Shown: positions 8,871 through 18,065 of the stretch, one piece after another
Layout of the letters: each line of letters begins with the position of its first letter
Numbering within the stretch: position 1 is the first letter of the stretch
Assembly: GCA_965140395.1 (NCBI GenBank)
Contig: OZ223205.1
Location: 1-64,000 of the forward strand
Origin: Parvibaculum sp002684405
Lineage (GTDB): Bacteria > Pseudomonadota > Alphaproteobacteria > Parvibaculales > Parvibaculaceae
Direction of reading: 5' to 3'
Length of the DNA stretch: 64,000 bases
Position numbers and translations under genes: made by a program
Notes under the pieces: generated by a model
What the model saw: only the letters and a program-made list of their open reading frames with translations
Database searches by the model: none
Told to the model about the DNA's origin: nothing

Positions 8871-10409
8871 ATGAATACCCCTCGGAAGACAGTGGAAGAC
8901 CCCTGCAAAAAGGTCGCGCCCGACGTCGAAACGGTCATCATCGGCGCCGGTTTTTCCGGCATGTGCATGGCGATCAAGCTGCAGGAAGCCGGCAAGACCG
9001 ATTTCACCATCCTCGAAAAGGCCGGCGATATCGGCGGCACCTGGCGGGACAACACCTATCCGGGCTGTGCCTGCGACGTGCCCTCGCATCTCTATTCCTT
9101 CTCCTTCGAGGGCAATCCGGAATGGTCGCGCATGTATTCCGGCCAGCAGGAAATCTGGGCCTATCAGAAGCGCGTGGCCGACAAATACGACCTCCGAAAA
9201 TATTGCCGCTTCAATGAGGGGATCGAGAGCGCATCCTTCGACGAGGAAACCCTGCTCTGGAAGGTGAAGACGCTGAAGGGCAATGAGATCGCCTGCCGCA
9301 ACCTCGTCTCCGGCGTGGGCGCGCTCTGCCTGCCCGCCTATCCCGACCTCAAGGGCATCGAGAATTTCAAGGGCGCGGCCTTCCACTCCGCGGAGTGGAA
9401 CCATGATGTCGACCTGACGGGCAAGAAGGTCGCCGTGATCGGCACAGGCGCGAGCGCCATTCAGTTCGTGCCGGAAATCCAGCCGAAGGTGGCCCACCTC
9501 ACCCTCTTCCAGCGGACCGCGCCCTGGGTGCTCCCGAAGGACGACCGCCCGATCCGCAACTGGGAGAAACGGCTCTACAAATATGTGCCCTTCGCCCGGC
9601 GGCTCTTCCGCGGCTTCATCTGGGCGCGCATGGAACTGGGCACCTGGTTCTTCGTCAACAGTCCCGACCAGGTGAAGAAGGGCGAGGCGCTGGGACGCAA
9701 ATATCTGCGTAAGGCGGTGAAGGACCCGGAGCTGCGCAAGAAGCTGACGCCGACCTATCAGCTCGGCTGCAAGCGCGTGCTGCTGTCGAACAATTATTAC
9801 GAGGCGCTGGCCGCGCCCAACGCCGGCGTCGAAACGAGCGGCGTCGCCGAAGTGCGCGAACATTCCATCGTCACCAATGAGGGCGAAGAGATAGAGGTCG
9901 ATGCCATCATCTACGGCACGGGCTTCAAGGCGACCGATCCGTTTGCGGAAATCTCGATCCGGGGGCGCGGCGGCCGCGACCTCAACGAGGTGTGGACCGA
10001 GCTTGGCGGCGCGGAGGCCTATTACGGCATCACCACGGCGGGCTTCCCGAATTTCTACATGCTGCTGGGCCCCAATACCGGCCTCGGCTCCAACTCGATC
10101 ATCCTGATGATCGAGGCGCAGGCGCATTACACGATGCAGGCCCTCGGCCTGATGGAGAAGGACCGCCTCGCCGCGCTCGAACTGAAGCCGGAGGTGCAGG
10201 CGAAGTTCAACAGCGATCTTCAGCAGGAGATCGGGCACACGGTCTGGGCGACGGGCTGCAACAGCTGGTACATCTCCGAGAGCGGCAAGAACACGACCAT
10301 CTGGCCCGGCCTCACCATGAGCTACCGCCAGCAGACGCGCGACCTCGACCCCGCCGACTATATCGGGACGCCGATGGCCTCGCCCGTCATGCAGGCCGCC
10401 GCCGACTGA
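8871..10409 (+). CDS. Flavin-containing Baeyer-Villiger-type monooxygenase
   Basis: A 512-residue class B flavoprotein monooxygenase. It has an N-terminal FAD-binding GAGFSG, a second NADPH-binding GTGASA near residue 190, and a Baeyer-Villiger fingerprint close to FxGxxxHxxxW in FKGAAFHSAEWNHD. Such enzymes insert oxygen beside a ketone, giving esters or lactones, with NADPH and O2. The start at 8871 is fixed by GGAG seven bases upstream. The divergent TetR suggests substrate induction. The 3' end overlaps the convergent ATPase gene by 23 bases. Confidence 0.92.
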   Translation: MNTPRKTVEDPCKKVAPDVETVIIGAGFSGMCMAIKLQEAGKTDFTILEKAGDIGGTWRDNTYPGCACDVPSHLYSFSFEGNPEWSRMYSGQQEIWAYQKRVADKYDLRKYCRFNEGIESASFDEETLLWKVKTLKGNEIACRNLVSGVGALCLPAYPDLKGIENFKGAAFHSAEWNHDVDLTGKKVAVIGTGASAIQFVPEIQPKVAHLTLFQRTAPWVLPKDDRPIRNWEKRLYKYVPFARRLFRGFIWARMELGTWFFVNSPDQVKKGEALGRKYLRKAVKDPELRKKLTPTYQLGCKRVLLSNNYYEALAAPNAGVETSGVAEVREHSIVTNEGEEIEVDAIIYGTGFKATDPFAEISIRGRGGRDLNEVWTELGGAEAYYGITTAGFPNFYMLLGPNTGLGSNSIILMIEAQAHYTMQALGLMEKDRLAALELKPEVQAKFNSDLQQEIGHTVWATGCNSWYISESGKNTTIWPGLTMSYRQQTRDLDPADYIGTPMASPVMQAAAD

Positions 10410-13104
10410 AGAACCGCCAGACGGCCTTGTCGGCTTCGACGATGACGAGGAGCGCCAGCCCCGCCGCGCCGAGCAACAGCCAGTCGGAAAGCGCAAGGGG
10501 CGCGGTGCCGAACAGCGCCTGCGCGGGCGGCCAGTATGTAAAGGCGGCCTGCAACGCGAAAACCGAAACGATTGCCAGCAGAACGGGACGCGCCCCGCGC
10601 CCCCAATGCGCATGGAAAAGCGACAGGCGCAGCTCCCGGCAGTTCAGAAGATAGAACGCTTCGAACGCCACCAGCATATTGACCGCCAGGGTCTGCCGAT
10701 GCGCCAGCGGCGCCGACGCCTCGCCGAGGCCGAAAAACACCGCGAAGATCCCCGCCATCATCAGCAGGGACACGAAGGCCGTCCGCCACAGGAGCTGGCC
10801 GGAGATCAGCGCCTCGCCGGTGGGGCGCGGGCGCTGGGTCATGATGTCCTTGCCGCTCGGCTCGAAGGCGAGCGCGAGCGCCAGCGTGACCGTGGTCACC
10901 ATATTCACCCACAGGATCTGAACCGCGGTGACGGGCAAAATCGTGCCCGCCAGAATGGCGCCGATCAGCACCATCGCCTCGCCGCCGCTGGTCGGCAGGA
11001 TGAAAACGATGGACTTCTTCAAGTTCTCATAGACGGTACGGCCCTCTTCCACCGCGCTGACGATGGAGGCGAAATTGTCGTCGGCCAGCACCATGGCGGA
11101 GGCATCCTTGGCCGCCTCCGTTCCGCGCGCGCCCATCGCAATGCCGATATCGGCCCGCGTCAGCGCCGGCGCGTCATTGACGCCGTCCCCCGTCATCGCG
11201 ACGAGCTCGCCACGCGCCTGCAAGGCGTTCACCAGCCTCAATTTATGTTCCGGCGTCGTGCGGGCAAAGACATCCGCCTCGCGAACGCAGGCCCGCAGGT
11301 CCTCATCGTCGAGACCGTCGATCTCCGTCCCCGTGACGACCCTGTCGCCCGATAGCCCCACGCGCCGCGCAACGGCCTCGGCCGTCGCCGGATGGTCGCC
11401 GGTGATCATCTTGACGTCGATCCCGGCGCGTCGGCAGGCCGCCACGGCCTCGACCGCTTCCGGACGGGGCGGGTCCGACAGGCCGAGCAACCCCAGAAGC
11501 ACGAAGCCGCCTTTAAGATCGTCATCGAGAATATCGGCCTTTCCGTCCGCGACCTCGCGCCGGGCGACAGCGATGACGCGGTCGCCTTCCTTCATGAGGC
11601 GATGCATCGCCTCCTCCCAGCGGGACCGGTCCAGCGGCCGGTCGCCATCGACGCCGGCCTGACGGTCGCACACGGCAAGCACGGTTTCCGGCGCGCCCTT
11701 GACGATCAGCTCCGCGCCCTGCGCCTCGTCCGATGCGGTCAGAACCGCCATCAAACGCCGCTGAGACTCAAACGGCATGACATCGCGCCGCGGTCTGGCG
11801 AGACCCAGTGCCCCTGTATCGAGCCCGACCTTGGGCGCGGCGGCGAGGATGGCCCCTTCCAGCGGATCGCCCTGCACAGCCCATCCCCCGTCCCGCTTTT
11901 CAAGCGCGGCATCCGAGCAAAGGGCGCCAGCGGCGAGCAAACGTCTGACTTCCTCTTCGGCGAGGTCCTCCTCGCCATCGTTCAAATGGCCGTCCGTCGT
12001 AAGGCGGCCTTCCGGTTCATAGCCGGCGCCGCTGAAATCGTGGCGGCCGCTGGGCGTCACCACGCGCTCCACCATCATCTGGTTGAAGGTGAGCGTGCCG
12101 GTCTTGTCGGTGCAGATGACGGTGACGGAGCCCAGCGCCTCCACGGCGGGGAGATAGCGGATGATGGCGTTTCGCGACGCCATACGCTGCACGCCGATGG
12201 CAAGCGCAATCGTCATGATGGCGGGCAGGCCTTCGGGGATCGCCGCCACGGCAATCGCCACTGCGGCGAGAAACATGTCCTGCAGCGCATAGCCGCGAAC
12301 AAGCGTCCCGAACAGAACGGCCGCCACGGCGAGCGCGCCGATAATGATCGTGAGCTGCCCACCGAATGTCCGTAGCCGCCTCATCAGCGGCGTCTCGAGG
12401 GTCTCCGCCTCGGCGATCATCTTGCCGATACGGCCCATTTCGCTTTCCGCGCCGGTGGCCACCACCACGCCTTCGCCCGCGCCGCGCGTGACCAGCGTGC
12501 TCGAATAGGCCATGTCGTGCCGGTCGGCCATCGGCGTTTCCGCCGCCTGCGGGCCCGTCTCCTTGACCACGGGCAGGGATTCCCCCGTCAGCGCGGCCTC
12601 CTGTATCTCAAGGCCGCGCGCGCCCGTAAGCCTGAGATCCGCCGGCACCCGATCGCCCGGATCGAGCAGCACCACATCGCCGGGCACCAGCTCCCTGGCC
12701 GGGATTTCGCGGCGCATACCGTCGCGCCGTACCGTGGCGAGCGGGGCCAGCATCTCGCGAATGGCGTCGAGCGCCGCTTCCGCCCGTCCCTCCTGAATGA
12801 ACCCGATCACCGCATTGATGAGCACGACGCCCAGAATGACCAGGGCATCCGTGACATGGCCGATGGCGCCCGTGACCACCGCCGCCACCAGCAGCACATA
12901 GATGAGGACATTCCGGAATTGGTCGAGAAATCGCTGAAATACGCCGCGCTGCCGGGTTTCGGGCAGGCTGTTGGGCCCATGACTTTCCAGCCGCCGCGCC
13001 GCCTCTTCCTCGCCAAGCCCCTTGGCTTGCGTCGCCAGCGCGCTCAGCACGGCGGCCTCGTCCATGGCGTGCCAGGGCTGCGGCCCACTCGACAACTTAC
13101 TCAT
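10387..13104 (-). CDS. Type II cation-transporting P-type ATPase, ion uncertain
   Basis: A 905-residue P-type ATPase related to SERCA/PMR1 calcium pumps. It has an N-terminal cation-ATPase domain, actuator TGESLPV, phosphorylation site D333 in CTDKTGTLTFNQ, hinge MTGDGVNDAPALTRADIGIAMG, and ten predicted membrane segments. Of the residues that bind Ca2+ in SERCA, the M4 Glu (E291, AAIPEGLP) and M5 Glu (E709) are kept. The M5 Asn is Ser (S706) and the M6 NxxTD is NMVTT, so the key Asp is Thr738. Calcium is therefore not secure; Na+, K+ or another cation is possible. The gene shares no operon with its neighbours. Confidence 0.88.
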   Translation of the reverse strand: MSKLSSGPQPWHAMDEAAVLSALATQAKGLGEEEAARRLESHGPNSLPETRQRGVFQRFLDQFRNVLIYVLLVAAVVTGAIGHVTDALVILGVVLINAVIGFIQEGRAEAALDAIREMLAPLATVRRDGMRREIPARELVPGDVVLLDPGDRVPADLRLTGARGLEIQEAALTGESLPVVKETGPQAAETPMADRHDMAYSSTLVTRGAGEGVVVATGAESEMGRIGKMIAEAETLETPLMRRLRTFGGQLTIIIGALAVAAVLFGTLVRGYALQDMFLAAVAIAVAAIPEGLPAIMTIALAIGVQRMASRNAIIRYLPAVEALGSVTVICTDKTGTLTFNQMMVERVVTPSGRHDFSGAGYEPEGRLTTDGHLNDGEEDLAEEEVRRLLAAGALCSDAALEKRDGGWAVQGDPLEGAILAAAPKVGLDTGALGLARPRRDVMPFESQRRLMAVLTASDEAQGAELIVKGAPETVLAVCDRQAGVDGDRPLDRSRWEEAMHRLMKEGDRVIAVARREVADGKADILDDDLKGGFVLLGLLGLSDPPRPEAVEAVAACRRAGIDVKMITGDHPATAEAVARRVGLSGDRVVTGTEIDGLDDEDLRACVREADVFARTTPEHKLRLVNALQARGELVAMTGDGVNDAPALTRADIGIAMGARGTEAAKDASAMVLADDNFASIVSAVEEGRTVYENLKKSIVFILPTSGGEAMVLIGAILAGTILPVTAVQILWVNMVTTVTLALALAFEPSGKDIMTQRPRPTGEALISGQLLWRTAFVSLLMMAGIFAVFFGLGEASAPLAHRQTLAVNMLVAFEAFYLLNCRELRLSLFHAHWGRGARPVLLAIVSVFALQAAFTYWPPAQALFGTAPLALSDWLLLGAAGLALLVIVEADKAVWRFFSRRRPA

Positions 13105-13323
13105 TCACAAACCCTGCGCTCTCTGCCCCGGTCCGCCCGATGCCCCTAGGGCATGCATGTGGGGCATACATGATAAATGCGACAGGCGACGCGCCGCGAC
13201 CACCCCCAACTTGTCAATTTCGAGGCTATAACCAAAAATTTACGATATACCCTCTTGTATAGAACTAAAGATGTGGCAACATGGTTTTATCAACACTGAG
13301 TCTATGGTTAATGGGGGTCTGAT

Positions 13324-14454
13324 ATGAATAGCCTGTTTCAGGGAAGCCTTGCCGCGGCCCAATCATCCGCCGTCATTGTCGATCCGGCCTTCGCCGCCTC
13401 GCTGACCGATGCCGGACAGACAGCCAACGCCCTTCGCCTGACCGAGAAGGTCGGGCATTTTTCATGGGAAGCCCCGCCCACACGCGCCGCCTTTCTGGAG
13501 GCTATCTGCCGCGGCGCCGATCCGCGTCTCCTGCTGATTTCGCTGCTGCCGGGCGCCGGCGACGACGCGAATGACCCGCTTTGCGACCTGTCCGCCGAGG
13601 AATGGGTAAAGCGTATCCACCACGCCTGCGCCGGCAGCGAGGCGCGGAGCCGCACTCATATCGTGTTGATGGCGACCCAGCTCTGCCCCCGTACCGTGGC
13701 CCGGCTCGGCCGCAGCACCTCATGGTCGAGCCTGCCGCATCCCTTTGCCGAGGAAGATCTGGCCGCCACCTTCCAGGACGGCGTCCGCAAGCTGAACGAG
13801 CTTTGCCACATCGCCTATTTCACCGATACGATCCGCAGCGAAGCGGAGCTGATGATGGCCCGGACCTCCAACATGCTGGGCGTTCTCGATCGGCTGGACG
13901 ACGCGTCCCGCAAATCCGACGGCAACGGGAGCGATGGCGGCGTCAATGGCGCCGGGTCCGGCAATCTCGTCTCCTTCGGCGCAGCCCGGCGGGGCGGCAC
14001 GGCGGGAGATCCCTCGCTCGATCAGGCCCAGATGCGCCGATGGGTGCGCGCCCTGATCGAATTGTCCGGCACCCGATCCAACTATCTGCCGGGCAAGCTG
14101 TTTTCCGATCCCGCCTGGGACATGCTGCTCGACCTTGCCGAAGCGCGGCTTTCCAACAAGCGGGTCTCCGTCTCGAGCCTGTGCATCGCCGCCAATGTGC
14201 CCGCCACCACGGCGCTGCGCCGGATCGGCGATCTCGTCGCCGAAAAACTGGCGACCCGCATCCGCGACCCCGAAGACGGACGGCGCGTTTTCGTGGAACT
14301 GACCGACGACGCCTTCGCCCAGATGATGGCCTATGTCGCCAGCGTGACGAACCGGATGCCCAAGCCGATCCAGACCGACAATACGCATATCGCGAATACG
14401 CAGGCCGCAAGGTCTGGCGAAGCCGCAGCCGCGCCGCTTCACTCGCGCGCCTGA
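13324..14454 (+). CDS. Winged-helix DNA-binding protein with degenerate N-terminal domain
   Basis: A 376-residue protein. Residues about 260-345 form a MarR-like winged helix (LLDLAEARLSNKRVSVSSLC, then a recognition helix around ATTALRRIGDLV and a wing at RIRDPEDGRRVFVELT). Residues 1-170 look like an alpha/beta domain, perhaps a receiver-like fold without a conserved phosphoacceptor. The linker is Gly/Ser/Asn-rich (residues 198-225). It is probably a transcription regulator of unknown target. It has its own ribosome site (GGGGG) and lies upstream of modABC but is separated from it by a palindrome. Confidence 0.75.
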   Translation: MNSLFQGSLAAAQSSAVIVDPAFAASLTDAGQTANALRLTEKVGHFSWEAPPTRAAFLEAICRGADPRLLLISLLPGAGDDANDPLCDLSAEEWVKRIHHACAGSEARSRTHIVLMATQLCPRTVARLGRSTSWSSLPHPFAEEDLAATFQDGVRKLNELCHIAYFTDTIRSEAELMMARTSNMLGVLDRLDDASRKSDGNGSDGGVNGAGSGNLVSFGAARRGGTAGDPSLDQAQMRRWVRALIELSGTRSNYLPGKLFSDPAWDMLLDLAEARLSNKRVSVSSLCIAANVPATTALRRIGDLVAEKLATRIRDPEDGRRVFVELTDDAFAQMMAYVASVTNRMPKPIQTDNTHIANTQAARSGEAAAAPLHSRA

Positions 14455-14520
14455 TCGCCGCCAGGGACCGGCTCTCCCGGCACGCGGCCGCCAACGGCTT
14501 CAGCCTTGCAATTCCCCGCC

Positions 14521-14558
14521 TGCCATGCGGAATATTCATCTGGATATAACGCATGGCA
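14521..14558. promoter_or_regulatory. Large palindrome before modA, candidate ModE/MopA molybdate operator
   Basis: TGCCATGCG (14521-14529) and CGCATGGCA (14550-14558) are perfect inverted arms. Extending inward, GAATAT and ATATAA keep ATAT in mirror positions, so 13 of 15 positions pair around an 8-base centre. The inner part (CGGAATATT-N6-GATATAACG) resembles the CGnTATATA-N6-TATATAACG sites of ModE-type repressors. It lies just upstream of modA, where such a site would sit. An RNA hairpin is the alternative. Confidence 0.55.
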
Positions 14559-14570
14559 GGAGAAGCCCCC

Positions 14571-15368
14571 GTGCCGACACCCGGCCATATCTCGAAAACC
14601 CTTCGCCGGATCGCCGTCGCGCTGGCCCTCGGTCTGCTTTCGGGCGTACTCCCGTCAGGAACGCGCGCCGCCGCCGCCGAGCCGCTGACGGTCTTCGCCG
14701 CCGCGAGCCTCACCGATGCAATGACGCAAGCGGGCAAGATCTATGAACGCAAGACCGGCGCGCAATTGCGGTTTTCCTTTGCCTCCTCCTCCACCCTCGC
14801 CCGCCAGATCGAAGCCGGCGCGCCCGCCGATCTCTATGCCTCCGCCAACGAAAAATGGATGGACTGGCTGGAGACGCGCGGCCTCGTCCTTGCCGGCAGC
14901 AGAACGAGCCCCATCGCAAACAGGCTGGTCTTGGTCGCCCCGGAAAACGAAAAACCGCCAAGCGGCGAACGGATCGAAAACCTGCTCGCCCTGCTCGGCA
15001 GGCAGGGCCGCATCGCCATGGGCGATCCCGCCCATGTGCCCGCGGGTATTTATGGCAAGGAGGCCCTGAAAAGCCTCGGCCTGTGGACGGCGCTCGAACC
15101 GCGTCTGGCCGCCGCCGACAATGTCCGCGCGGCGCTGGCGCTGGTCGAACGCGGCGAAGCGCCTTACGGCATCGTCTATGCGACCGACGCCCGGATCGCC
15201 CGGGTCAGGGTCGTGGAGACGTTTCCCGACACCGCCCATACCCCGATCACCTATCCCTTCGCGCTTCTCAAAGACGGGAACGCCGAACAGGCCGGTAAAT
15301 TCCTCGCCTTCCTGACAAGCGACGAAGGACTTGCCATATTCGAACGCTTCGGCTTTCGCCGAAACTGA
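14571..15368 (+). CDS. modA: Molybdate-binding periplasmic protein
   Basis: About 265 residues, the substrate-binding subunit of the molybdate ABC importer. Signal peptide, then the ModA signatures VFAAASLTDAM and FASSSTLARQIEAGAPADLYASAN, with later GDPAHVPAGIYGKEAL and YGIVYATDAR. I place the start at GTG 14571, because AGGAG lies eight bases upstream of it; the ATG at 14553 lies inside a palindrome and lacks a good ribosome site. First gene of modABC. Confidence 0.93.
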   Translation: MPTPGHISKTLRRIAVALALGLLSGVLPSGTRAAAAEPLTVFAAASLTDAMTQAGKIYERKTGAQLRFSFASSSTLARQIEAGAPADLYASANEKWMDWLETRGLVLAGSRTSPIANRLVLVAPENEKPPSGERIENLLALLGRQGRIAMGDPAHVPAGIYGKEALKSLGLWTALEPRLAAADNVRAALALVERGEAPYGIVYATDARIARVRVVETFPDTAHTPITYPFALLKDGNAEQAGKFLAFLTSDEGLAIFERFGFRRN

Positions 15369-15387
15369 CGGACACAGGAAAGACCCC

Positions 15388-16086
15388 ATGCTGCACGGCG
15401 TGCTGAGCGATGCGGAAATCGAAGCGCTGGTGCTGAGCCTGCGCGTTTCGCTCGTCGCCGTGGCGTTTGCGTTGCCGCTTGCCATCGGCGCGGCGCTGCT
15501 TCTGTCGCGACGTCGGTTTCCCGGCCGCGCGCTTCTCGACGCGCTGGTACATCTGCCGCTCATTCTGCCGCCCGTCGTGATGGGCTATCTGCTGCTCGTC
15601 ACGCTGGGCACACGCGCGCCGATGGGCCATTGGCTGGAGGCGACCTTCGGTATCCGCTTCGTCTTCAGCTGGACCGGCGCGGCGCTGGCCGCCGGGATCG
15701 TGACCTTCCCGTTTCAGGTACGCGCCATAAGGCTGGCGCTGGAAGCCATCGACCCGCATCTGGCCGAGGCCGCGCAGACACTGGGCGCAGGCCCCTTCGA
15801 CCGTTTCTGGAATCTGACGCTGCCGCTCGCAGCGCCGGGCATCATCGCAGGCGCCATCACCGCCTTTGCCGCCAGCCTCGGCGAATTCGGCGCCATCATC
15901 ACATTCGTCTCCAACATTCCCGGCGAAACCCGCACCCTGCCGCTCGCGATCTATTCGGCCATCCAGACGCCGGGCGGCGAAGCGGCGGCGGCGCGTCTCG
16001 TTGCGCTCTCCATCGTGCTCGCGCTGGCCGGTCTCGCCCTTGCCGAATATGCGGCCTGGCGCGTCAGGAAGATGCTCGGCACATGA
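15388..16086 (+). CDS. modB: Molybdate ABC transporter permease
   Basis: A 232-residue inner-membrane permease. It has about five membrane segments and the binding-protein-dependent EAA loop EAAQTLGAGPFDRFWNLTLP, which contacts ModC. The start at 15388 (MLHGVLSDAEI) is preceded by AGGAAAG. The start lies 19 bases after modA and the 3' end overlaps modC by four bases (ATGA). Together with ModA and ModC it imports molybdate for molybdoenzymes. Confidence 0.95.
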   Translation: MLHGVLSDAEIEALVLSLRVSLVAVAFALPLAIGAALLLSRRRFPGRALLDALVHLPLILPPVVMGYLLLVTLGTRAPMGHWLEATFGIRFVFSWTGAALAAGIVTFPFQVRAIRLALEAIDPHLAEAAQTLGAGPFDRFWNLTLPLAAPGIIAGAITAFAASLGEFGAIITFVSNIPGETRTLPLAIYSAIQTPGGEAAAARLVALSIVLALAGLALAEYAAWRVRKMLGT

Positions 16087-17201
16087 CGCTCGATATCCGC
16101 TTTCGCCATCGCTTTCCCGACTTCGCGCTCGATATTGCCTTCGCCGCGGAAGAAACCGGCATCACCGCCCTGTTCGGCCCGTCCGGCGCGGGCAAGACGA
16201 GCACGATCAACGCCATCGCCGGACTTTTCACGCCCGAGAGCGGCCGCATCGCCATCGGCGGCGAAACCCTGTTCGACACGGCAACCGGCATCAACCTGCC
16301 GACCCGCGCGCGGCGCATCGGCTATGTCTTTCAGGAGGCCCGGCTGTTTCCGCATCTGAGCGTCGCCGCCAATCTCGATTTCGGCGCGAAACGCTCGCCC
16401 GAGCCGCTGCCGCCTGCGGAAAGACAACGCATTCTCGACATGCTCGGGATCAACCACCTCGCCGCGCGCCGCCCACGCACCCTGTCCGGCGGCGAACGCC
16501 AGCGCGTCTCGCTGGGACGGGCCCTCCTCGCCAATCCGCGCATTCTCCTGCTGGACGAGCCCATGGCTGCGCTCGACGCCACGCGCAAGGCCGAGATCAT
16601 GCCCTGGCTGGAACGGCTGCGCGACGAGGCCCGCATTCCGATCCTGCTGGTCAGTCATGCTATAGAAGAAGTCACGCAGCTCGCCGACAATGTGGTGTTT
16701 ATCGACGACGGGAAAGTGCTGGCCTCCGGCCCGGCGGAAGAGGTGCTCTCCCGCTCCGACCTGTCGCCGCGCGGCGCCTTCCTGGAAGCGGGCGCGGTCA
16801 TTGCCGGCGAGGTCCTGTCGCAGGACGACGGCCACCGCATGACGGAAATAGGTTTTGAGGGAGGGCGTCTCTGGGTGCCGCGCCTGACCGCCGCCCCGGG
16901 GCGGCGGGTGCGCCTGCGCGTAAAGGCGGGAGATGTCATGCTGGCCCTTGAGGAACCGCGAGGGATCAGCGCCAACAATGTCATCCCCGCCACCATCCGG
17001 CATGTCGGGGAAACGGGGGACAGCCCCTATCTCGATGTGGCGCTTGCCTGCGGCGGGGCGCATCTCGTCTCGCGCATTACCCGCAAGTCAGGCGAAAGGC
17101 TGGGCCTGCGACCCGGCATGAAGGTCTTTGCCGTCATCAAATCGGTGAGCGTCGAGCGCCATGCGCGCCCGGCCGAAGACACCGCCTCAGGCGCAACCTG
17201 A
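16083..17201 (+). CDS. modC: Molybdate ABC transporter ATP-binding protein
   Basis: A 372-residue ATPase: Walker A GPSGAGKTS, Q-loop FQEARLFPH, signature LSGGERQRV, Walker B ILLLDEPMAALD and switch His in VSHAIEEV. The C-terminal quarter (residues about 290-360) is a Mop/TOBE domain, including SANNVIPATI, which binds molybdate and can damp transport. It overlaps modB by four bases. Its 3' end overlaps the convergent fixK-like gene by 15 bases, so no terminator separates them. Confidence 0.95.
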   Translation: MTLDIRFRHRFPDFALDIAFAAEETGITALFGPSGAGKTSTINAIAGLFTPESGRIAIGGETLFDTATGINLPTRARRIGYVFQEARLFPHLSVAANLDFGAKRSPEPLPPAERQRILDMLGINHLAARRPRTLSGGERQRVSLGRALLANPRILLLDEPMAALDATRKAEIMPWLERLRDEARIPILLVSHAIEEVTQLADNVVFIDDGKVLASGPAEEVLSRSDLSPRGAFLEAGAVIAGEVLSQDDGHRMTEIGFEGGRLWVPRLTAAPGRRVRLRVKAGDVMLALEEPRGISANNVIPATIRHVGETGDSPYLDVALACGGAHLVSRITRKSGERLGLRPGMKVFAVIKSVSVERHARPAEDTASGAT

Positions 17202-17939
17202 GGAGATCCCGGAAAGGGCATCGACGTCGCGGATCAGGATTTCCCGCGTGGACAGCGCGCGGACGACGCCGGACCGGCGAAGCTCGCTGATCGCCCGGCT
17301 CACCGTCTCGATGGTGAGGCCGAGATAATCGGCGATGTCCTGACGGCCCATCGGCAGATAGACGCGGGTATCGCAATATTTGTCGGCAGGCTGACGATCG
17401 AGAACCATCAGCAGGAAGGAGGCGATGCGTTCACGGGCGGTCTGGCGGCCCAGCATGACGAGATGGTTCTTCGCCGAGGACAGTTCGCGCAGCACTTCGG
17501 CCAGCACACGCTCGCTCGTGGCGGGAAAGGACTTGCAGGCCTCGCCCACCGTCTGGCGCGAATAGCGGACAAGCACCGTGTCTTCCACGGCCTCCGCCGT
17601 CAGCGTGTAGTTTTCTTCCGCGATAAAGCCGAACGTGTCGCCGGGCAGGCAGAAATCGGAAATCTGACGGCGCCCGTCCGGCAGCAATTTGCACAGACGC
17701 ACGGCCCCGCTGATGACCCGGTAGGAATAATCCGCCTTTTCGCCTTCTTCGAAGAGCGTCTTGTTGCGCGACAGGGAGAGGGTGACGCCCAGATTTGCCG
17801 CCGCCAGCACATCCGGCTGCGCGTCGCGAAGCGTGGCAGACGCCGTATGCCGGGCAGCCTTCGCACCGCCGATGGAAAGGACATTGTCCATGGCGCCGCG
17901 AGAAGAGAAATCTTCCTGGAATTCATGGGTGAGCGACAT
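17187..17939 (-). CDS. fixK: CRP/FNR-family regulator, FixK type
   Basis: A 250-residue regulator with an N-terminal cyclic-nucleotide-type beta-barrel (residues about 45-150) and a C-terminal helix-turn-helix, DIADYLGLTIETVSRAISEL, carrying the E-xxSR readout of TTGAT half-sites. It lacks the N-terminal cysteine cluster of FNR, so it is FixK-like and not itself an oxygen-labile iron-sulfur sensor. It lies downstream of fixL, fixJ and a receiver gene on the same strand, the classic arrangement in which FixJ-P activates fixK under low oxygen. The 126-base gap upstream carries a motif shared with the receiver gene. Confidence 0.9.
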   Translation of the reverse strand: MSLTHEFQEDFSSRGAMDNVLSIGGAKAARHTASATLRDAQPDVLAAANLGVTLSLSRNKTLFEEGEKADYSYRVISGAVRLCKLLPDGRRQISDFCLPGDTFGFIAEENYTLTAEAVEDTVLVRYSRQTVGEACKSFPATSERVLAEVLRELSSAKNHLVMLGRQTARERIASFLLMVLDRQPADKYCDTRVYLPMGRQDIADYLGLTIETVSRAISELRRSGVVRALSTREILIRDVDALSGISSGCA

Positions 17940-18017
17940 TTGGAAACCCCTCTCTTTCCGTCTCTGTTTCCGAAAGCCCGTCTGCTTTCATGCTGAAACT
18001 ATGAAGGCCGAAGCCCC

Positions 18018-18058
18018 GCCGGAAAATTCAGGAATTCCACTTAAGGATATCTACGTAG
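18018..18058 (-). promoter_or_regulatory. Candidate FixJ-dependent promoter element of fixK
   Basis: Read on the minus strand, TTAAGTGGAATTCC, three bases, then ATTTTCCGGC (18018-18044). A palindromic CTACGTAG lies just upstream (18051-18058) and contains the TACGTAG part of known FixJ sites. The core recurs at 18512-18537 upstream of the receiver gene. It ends 78 bases before the fixK start codon. Confidence 0.5.
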
Positions 18059-18065
18059 CCGGAGA

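Noticed and set aside
13140..13175. Direct repeat GGGCATGCATG / GGGCATACATG upstream of the second ATPase
   Set aside because: Only two copies, 11 bases, and no link to a known regulator; likely chance in a short intergenic region.
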